Origin: JBDSTW01 sp039914705
Lineage (GTDB): Bacteria > Pseudomonadota > Gammaproteobacteria > SURF-13
DNA length: 9,814 nucleotides
Direction: 5' to 3'
Assembly (NCBI GenBank): GCA_039914705.1
Contig: JBDSOT010000046.1
Location: 1 to 9,814 of the forward strand
Shown: positions 5,483-9,814 of the stretch, piece after piece
How positions within the stretch are numbered: the stretch's first letter is position 1
Layout of the letters: the number at the start of each line of letters is the position of its first letter
The notes under the pieces: generated by a model
What the model was told of the DNA's origin: nothing
Seen by the model: only the letters and a program-made list of their open reading frames with translations
Database searches by the model: none
Position numbers and translations under genes: made by a program

Positions 5483-6869
5483 TTTCACCCGCAGCAAGGA
5501 ATTATTTACCCCTATTGTGCCCGGCAAGGTGCGGCTTTATGTCTGCGGCATGACCGTGTACGACTACTGTCATTTAGGCCACGCACGCGTGTTGGTGGTG
5601 TTCGACATAGTAGTGCGTTATCTGCGCAGCCTGGGATATGAAGTCACTTATGTGCGCAATATCACGGACATTGACGACAAAATTATCCGCCGCGCCCGCG
5701 AAAACGGTGAAGAAATTACCGCGCTGACGGCGCGCTTTATCGACGCCATGCACGAGGATGCCGCCAAGCTGGGCGTGTTAAGTCCCGATGCTGAGCCGCG
5801 CGCCACGCAGCATATCAACGAGATTATTAATATGATCGCAACCTTGGTGGAAAAAGGTTTTGCGTATGCAGTTGAGGATGGCGATGTCTACTATGATGTG
5901 AGTAGTTTTAAAAGTTACGGCGCGCTCTCCGGAAAGCTGCTGGACGATCTGCGCGCAGGTGCGCGTGTTGAGGTGGATGAGGCCAAGGCGGATCCGCTCG
6001 ATTTTGTGTTATGGAAGGCGGCCAAACCCGGCGAGCCGAGCTGGGATTCGCCCTGGGGCCGCGGCAGGCCGGGTTGGCATATCGAATGCTCGGCGATGGC
6101 AACACATTGCTTGGGCGAACATTTCGACATTCACGGCGGTGGCCTGGATTTACAATTCCCGCATCACGAAAACGAGATTGCACAATCGGAGGCCGCCACC
6201 GGTCATAAGTTCGTCAATGTGTGGATGCATAACGGTTTCGTGCGTGTGGACGATGAAAAAATGTCCAAGTCACTGGGTAATTTTTTTACCGTGCGTGAGG
6301 TGCTTGCGCGTTACCATGCCGAAGAGATACGTTACTTTATTCTCGACAGCCACTACCGCAGTCCATTGAATTATTCCAATTGGCATCTCGAAAATGCCAG
6401 AAGCGCATTGACACGTTTTTATACTGCCTTGCGCGGCTTGCCTGTGCATGCAGATGCACAAGATCACAGTGATTATACGGCGCGTTTTTCCGCTGCGATG
6501 GACGATGATTTCAATACCTCGGTGGCAATCGCGGTGTTGTTTGATATAGCGCGCGAGACTAACAGGCAGAAGGTGAGCGGGGATGCGGCAGAGGCTGCGC
6601 GCCTGGGCGGATTGTTGAGACGTCTGGCGGCTGTGCTGGGAATATTGCAGGGCGATGCCGAGGATTATTTGCAAGGCATTGCTGATCAAACAGTTGGTAG
6701 CGAGGCTGGCGCGTTGTCGCGAGAACTGATCGAGGAATTAATAGCTCAGCGTATTGCAGCGAGAAAAAATAAAAACTGGGCCGAGTCGGATCGTATTCGT
6801 GATGAACTTGCCGCTCAAAAGGTTATATTGGAAGACGGTCCGGCCGGGACGACTTGGCGCCGTGAGTAA
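5463..6869 (+). CDS. cysS: Cysteine-tRNA ligase (CysRS)
   Basis: A class I, zinc-dependent synthetase that charges tRNA-Cys with cysteine in the cytoplasm. The 468 residues have the usual full length. The HIGH motif is HLGH at 37-40, preceded by YVCGMTVYDYC; the KMSKS motif is at 266-270. The four zinc ligands that select cysteine are all present at the same numbering as in E. coli: Cys28, Cys209 (HIECSAMA), His234 and Glu238 (FPHHENEIAQSE). The C-terminal DALR and anticodon-binding part follows, ending in the typical NWAESDRIRDELAAQ and LEDGPAGTTWRR segments. ATG 5463 is supported by the conserved N terminus (MLYIHNSFTRSKE), although no Shine-Dalgarno precedes it. A TTGAAA -35-like box (5417-5422) lies in the gap but lacks a good -10. 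Co-transcription with gltX and translation re-initiation are both possible. A hairpin follows 34 nt after the stop. Confidence 0.97.
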   Translation: MLYIHNSFTRSKELFTPIVPGKVRLYVCGMTVYDYCHLGHARVLVVFDIVVRYLRSLGYEVTYVRNITDIDDKIIRRARENGEEITALTARFIDAMHEDAAKLGVLSPDAEPRATQHINEIINMIATLVEKGFAYAVEDGDVYYDVSSFKSYGALSGKLLDDLRAGARVEVDEAKADPLDFVLWKAAKPGEPSWDSPWGRGRPGWHIECSAMATHCLGEHFDIHGGGLDLQFPHHENEIAQSEAATGHKFVNVWMHNGFVRVDDEKMSKSLGNFFTVREVLARYHAEEIRYFILDSHYRSPLNYSNWHLENARSALTRFYTALRGLPVHADAQDHSDYTARFSAAMDDDFNTSVAIAVLFDIARETNRQKVSGDAAEAARLGGLLRRLAAVLGILQGDAEDYLQGIADQTVGSEAGALSRELIEELIAQRIAARKNKNWAESDRIRDELAAQKVILEDGPAGTTWRRE

Positions 6870-6902
6870 GGCGTGCCACTATCGCAACGATACTAATTGT
6901 CG

Positions 6903-6950
6903 TAGTTGGGCAGAGCTAGTCTGCCCAACTAGGCCCCGAAACCGGTTTTT
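6903..6950 (+). terminator. Hairpin and T-run after cysS, possibly serving both convergent genes
   Basis: TAGTTGGGCAGA (6903-6914) and TCTGCCCAACTA (6920-6931) form a perfect 12-bp stem around a 5-nt loop. It lies between the convergent cysS and lipoprotein genes. The run of five T (6946-6950) comes 14 nt after the stem, following a second small palindrome AAACCGGTTT (6939-6948). The spacing is not that of a textbook intrinsic terminator, and no T-run follows on the minus strand. Termination or mRNA 3'-end protection are both reasonable. Confidence 0.6.
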
Positions 6951-6951
6951 G

Positions 6952-7530
6952 TTAATGGCCGATTATCTCACCTTGCTGGCGGCTGTTAACCAGACGTTCA
7001 CGCTCAGCGCGATTGATGTCACGCATTTGACGTAATACGTTGCGGCTGATTCCTTGCCGGGCAAGACGATTTTCCTGCTCAAGGCTAAGATCAAAGACTT
7101 GATTGGTGGCGCGCAGGCGTCTAAGTTGCTCGCCATCATTCAGGCCGGCATCTTCCATGGCCAGTAATTCATCAGTGGTGACAAAACCATCATTATTGAG
7201 ATCGGCAGTGGCGGAGCGCCGTACGTCATCGGGTGTTGCCGGATTGCTTTGTGCGCCTTGGATAGACCGGTTTGCAGCCGTGCGGTCGTTGCCGAACAAC
7301 TTATCCCTGTTGACTCCCAGCAGGTAACCGGCACCGGCGCCGAGTGCACCACCAAGCAAAATCGCAAACGCCCCGCCATCTCCAATAGAACTGCCGGCGA
7401 CTGCACCTGCGGCACCGCCAATAACTGCACCTTGCTGTTCGGGAGTGCCGGGCAGATTTTCACAACCGGCTAATAACGTCATACTCAGCAATACCGCCAA
7501 TAAGATTTTTGAAACCTGTGATTTTTCCAT
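6952..7530 (-). CDS. Predicted lipoprotein with glycine-zipper segment and an EF-hand-like loop
   Basis: I do not recognise a named family for the whole protein. The 192 residues begin with a lipoprotein signal whose lipobox LLAGC ends at Cys23, so lipid attachment and localisation at the cell envelope are likely. Residues 34-72 are rich in Gly and Ala at regular spacing (GAVIGGAAGAVAGSSIG, then LLGGALGAGAGYLLG), like a glycine-zipper double membrane segment. Residues 110-121 fit a calcium-binding EF-hand loop: Asp110, Asn112, Asp114, Gly115, Val117, Thr118, Glu121. The C-terminal third is charged and predicted helical. ATG 7530 is chosen because GGAGGT lies 5 nt upstream and the lipoprotein signal then starts at Met1; an in-frame ATG at 7560 would add ten residues before the signal. 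It lies downstream of secDF in the same orientation after 152 bp, probably with its own promoter. Function unknown. Confidence 0.85.
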   Translation of the reverse strand: MEKSQVSKILLAVLLSMTLLAGCENLPGTPEQQGAVIGGAAGAVAGSSIGDGGAFAILLGGALGAGAGYLLGVNRDKLFGNDRTAANRSIQGAQSNPATPDDVRRSATADLNNDGFVTTDELLAMEDAGLNDGEQLRRLRATNQVFDLSLEQENRLARQGISRNVLRQMRDINRAERERLVNSRQQGEIIGH

Positions 7531-7535
7531 GAGAT

Positions 7536-7541
7536 ACCTCC
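7536..7541 (-). promoter_or_regulatory. Strong Shine-Dalgarno GGAGGT for the lipoprotein gene
   Basis: On the minus strand GGAGGT lies 5 nt before ATG 7530 and fixes that start. It is the best ribosome-binding site in the window, suggesting good expression of this lipoprotein. Confidence 0.8.
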
Positions 7542-7551
7542 AAAACTTCCT

Positions 7552-7563
7552 GTAATACATTAC
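7552..7563. repeat. Small palindrome GTAAT-AC-ATTAC upstream of the lipoprotein gene
   Basis: Two perfect five-base arms flank a two-base centre, 22 bp upstream of the lipoprotein start codon. The surrounding 152 bp up to the secF stop is AT-rich near 7610-7680 and must hold this gene's promoter if it is not read through from secF. Several -10-like hexamers are present but none with a clear -35. Operator function is a guess. Confidence 0.25.
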
Positions 7564-7682
7564 TACAATTGCGCCGCTAAAGGGCTGTCAGGGTAAGGAA
7601 CTAGATGCTCTATATTATTAGTAGGGCTAATCCGGTATAAGTTCCCGTATTTTCTGAGCTTATTATTAATGAGTTTGAGGGA

Positions 7683-8618
7683 TTAAGGCCGCTCCTCCAA
7701 TCCTTCACCTTCCTTTTTCACGGGCATTAAATCCGCGCGGCTGATGCCGAGCCACATCACGATCGGGCTTGCCACCAGGATGGACGAATAGGTGCCGACG
7801 ACGATGCCCAGTGTCAGGGCCATCGCAAAGTGGTATAAGGTCTCACCGCCGAAAAACATCATGGAGAACACCATCAGCTGCGTGGTGACGTGCGTCATGA
7901 TGGTTCGGCTCAGGGTGCGCGTGATGGCGTTGTCGATAATCTCGGGAACCAACTCCTTACGCATCTTGCGGAAGTTCTCGCGTATCCGGTCGAACACCAC
8001 TACGGTATCGTTCACCGAATAACCCAGGATCGCCAGCACGGCGGCCAGGACACTGAGCGAAAATTCCCACTGAAACAGGGCAAAGATACCCAGAATGATG
8101 ATGACATCATGCGCTGTTGCAACGATGGCACCGACGGCAAACCGCCACTCGAAACGAATAGCCAGGTAGATCATGATTCCGATGGAAACCAGGATCAAGG
8201 CCAGACCGCCATCGTTGACGAGTTCTTCGCCGATCTGCGGGCCAACGAATTCTACACGCCGTAATTCCACTTGAGTGTCTTGCTTGCGCAGTGAAGTAAG
8301 GACTCGGTCACTAAGCTGTGCGCTGGTAAGCCCCCGTTCTAGCGGCAGACGGATCAGCACATCGACGGCTGAGCCGAAGTTTTGCACTGTGGCTGCGGCG
8401 AACTTATCACTGGCCAGGGTGGCGCGCACCGCCTCAAGATTTGCCGGCTGCGGGTAGCGCACCTCCATCAAGGTGCCGCCGGTGAAATCGACGCCAAAAT
8501 TCAGCCCGCGCATCACCAGAAAGACCACCGCCAGAACGAATGTCCCCACTGAAATGAACGCCGTAATCCGCGCATAACTCATGAAGGGAATATCTTTTTT
8601 TATCTTGAAAAATTCCAT
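7683..8618 (-). CDS. secF: Protein translocase subunit SecF
   Basis: An inner-membrane subunit that, with SecD and YajC, associates with SecYEG and uses the proton-motive force to assist late stages of protein export. The 311 residues have the normal SecF length and six membrane segments: TM1 about 17-38, then after a periplasmic domain TM2-TM6 between about 138 and 290. Signatures are present: GVDFTGGTLMEV (42-53) after TM1, FVGPQIGEEL (124-133) before TM2, and GYSVNDTVVVFDRIREN (199-215) in TM4. The cytoplasmic tail is short and charged. ATG 8618 is supported by AGAGGA (plus 8625-8630) 6 nt upstream. That site overlaps the end of secD, whose stop is only 12 nt away, so the two are one translational unit. 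All expected motifs are intact. Confidence 0.97.
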   Translation of the reverse strand: MEFFKIKKDIPFMSYARITAFISVGTFVLAVVFLVMRGLNFGVDFTGGTLMEVRYPQPANLEAVRATLASDKFAAATVQNFGSAVDVLIRLPLERGLTSAQLSDRVLTSLRKQDTQVELRRVEFVGPQIGEELVNDGGLALILVSIGIMIYLAIRFEWRFAVGAIVATAHDVIIILGIFALFQWEFSLSVLAAVLAILGYSVNDTVVVFDRIRENFRKMRKELVPEIIDNAITRTLSRTIMTHVTTQLMVFSMMFFGGETLYHFAMALTLGIVVGTYSSILVASPIVMWLGISRADLMPVKKEGEGLEERP

Positions 8619-8630
8619 GATATATCCTCT

Positions 8631-9814
8631 TTAGATGGACAGTCTGGACAACTTGCGGCGGCTGCCGTAGCTGAGGTTGACGATAGCGCGCGATACCATA
8701 ACCGCGCTGAACATCGAGGTTATAATGCCAATACACAGGGTCACCGCAAACCCGCGTATCGGGCCGGACCCCAGCCAGAATAACGCAAGCCCGGCGATCA
8801 GCGTGGTGATATTGGAGTCGACGATGGTGTCGAAGGCGCGATCATAACCGGCGTGAATGCTCGCCTGCGGACTGTTACCGTTGCGCAATTCCTCGCGTAT
8901 TCGTTCGAAGATCAGTACGTTTGCATCGATGGCCATACCGACCGTGAGTGCGATACCTGCGATGCCGGGCAGGGTGAGCGTCGCCTGCAACATCGACAAT
9001 ACCGCGATCAGCAAAATAATGTTCACGGCCAAGGCAATGCTGGAAATGACGCCGAACATACGATAATAAAATGCCATGAACAGCGCGATGGCGGCGAAGC
9101 CGATCATGGTTGAATTGAAGCCTTTCTGAATATTTTCCGCACCCAAGCTGGGGCCGACGGTGCGCTCTTCGATAATGTCGATCGGCGCTGCCAGCGCACC
9201 GGCGCGCAGTAACAGGGCGAGGTCGCGCGCCTCGGTTGTGCTGTCCAGTCCGGTGATCTGGAAACGTTTGCCCAATTGCTCTCGAATGGTTGCCATATTG
9301 ATGACTTCTTCGACCTTGTTGCGCACCTTCTCCTGTTTACCATTGACGGTTTTGGTTTCGCTTTTGTTTTCGATAAACACCACGGCCATCAGTTTGCCAA
9401 CATTATCCTTAGTGATATTGCTGAAGATATTGCCGCCCTTGGCATCAAGCGTGATGAACACTGCTGCGCCGCCGGACTCTTGCTCGATGCCGGAGGCAGC
9501 GTCAATTATATAGTCGCCGGTAAGCATTACCTGATTTTTGAGCAACGCATTACCGCCATCGCGTTGTTTGTAAAGTTTGGCACCGGCAGGCACGCGTCCT
9601 GCCACGGCGTCTTCGACATTATGGGTTTCATCCACGAGACGAAATTCCAGGGTGGCCGTAGCCCCGAGAATTTCCTTGGCGCGCGCGGTGTCCTGAACCC
9701 CCGGTAATTGCACCACGATGCGGTTATCGCCCTGCCGCTGAATAATCGGTTCGGCAACACCCAGTTCGTTGACGCGATTGCGCAGGGTTGTAATATTTTG
9801 CTGCAATGCAAGCT
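8631..9814 (-). CDS. secD: Protein translocase subunit SecD, C-terminal part, cut by window edge
   Basis: The visible 393 residues stay open to the right edge. They contain the end of the periplasmic P1 domain and the whole membrane region. Seen, counted from the first complete codon: LRNRVNELGVAEP (10-22), RIVVQLPGVQDTARAKEIL (31-49) and ATLEFRLVDE (53-62). Membrane segments run from about 231, with GMAIDANVLIFERIREEL (292-309) in TM4, carrying the conserved intramembrane Asp implicated in proton coupling, and end at about 380. Compared with about 615 residues in E. coli, roughly 220 N-terminal residues, including TM1 and the first part of P1, lie outside the window. A TTG at 9806 is not the true start, since the conserved sequence continues upstream of it. 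SecD pulls translocating proteins on the periplasmic side and works as a complex with SecF, encoded directly downstream. Confidence 0.97.
   Translation of the reverse strand, partial: LALQQNITTLRNRVNELGVAEPIIQRQGDNRIVVQLPGVQDTARAKEILGATATLEFRLVDETHNVEDAVAGRVPAGAKLYKQRDGGNALLKNQVMLTGDYIIDAASGIEQESGGAAVFITLDAKGGNIFSNITKDNVGKLMAVVFIENKSETKTVNGKQEKVRNKVEEVINMATIREQLGKRFQITGLDSTTEARDLALLLRAGALAAPIDIIEERTVGPSLGAENIQKGFNSTMIGFAAIALFMAFYYRMFGVISSIALAVNIILLIAVLSMLQATLTLPGIAGIALTVGMAIDANVLIFERIREELRNGNSPQASIHAGYDRAFDTIVDSNITTLIAGLALFWLGSGPIRGFAVTLCIGIITSMFSAVMVSRAIVNLSYGSRRKLSRLSI

Noticed and set aside
6270..6689. 139-codon minus-strand ORF inside cysS
   Set aside because: Antisense to the CysRS KMSKS and C-terminal regions; no independent coding signal.

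Overview
This window is an ordinary stretch of housekeeping chromosome from a Gram-negative proteobacterium, most likely a gammaproteobacterium. An lpxH gene shows lipid A biosynthesis. prmB, secD/secF and a ppi-lpxH pair beside cysS fit gammaproteobacterial gene content and order. Base composition looks moderately GC-rich and even throughout. I see no phage, transposon, CRISPR, tRNA or rRNA sequence, and no gene-free stretch longer than about 150 bp.

Layout from left to right. (1) 1-629, minus: 5' two-fifths or so of an aspartate ammonia-lyase gene that runs off the left edge. (2) 681-1232, plus: an exported TlpA/ResA-type thioredoxin, divergent from aspA across only 51 bp. (3) 2940-1261 plus upstream 3811-2918, minus: a compact cluster of a secreted cyclophilin (ppi), lpxH and prmB, in that transcription order, with a 23-nt overlap and an 18-nt gap. 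(4) 3812-3959: a divergent control region with a palindrome and a polypurine tract. (5) 3960-6869, plus: two class I aminoacyl-tRNA synthetases, gltX then cysS, with a possible tiny hydrophobic ORF in between. (6) A strong hairpin at 6903-6931 between convergent genes. (7) 7530-6952, minus: a small predicted lipoprotein with a glycine-rich segment and one EF-hand-like loop. (8) Right edge to 7683, minus: secD (5' end missing) followed by secF.

The genes form functional groups. gltX, cysS and prmB serve translation: two charge tRNAs and one methylates ribosomal protein L3. SecD/SecF drive protein export. The TlpA-like protein, cyclophilin and lipoprotein are all predicted export substrates that act outside the cytoplasm. 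LpxH makes a lipid A precursor on the cytoplasmic side of the inner membrane. AspA belongs to central amino-acid/C4-dicarboxylate metabolism.

I did not find a convincing new biological system. The points most worth a second look are the lysine-rich tail of the secreted cyclophilin, the glycine-zipper/EF-hand lipoprotein, the divergent KMSKS and zinc motifs of the GluRS (possibly a GluRS2-type enzyme), the tiny ORF linking gltX to cysS, and the missing Shine-Dalgarno sequences in front of both synthetase genes.
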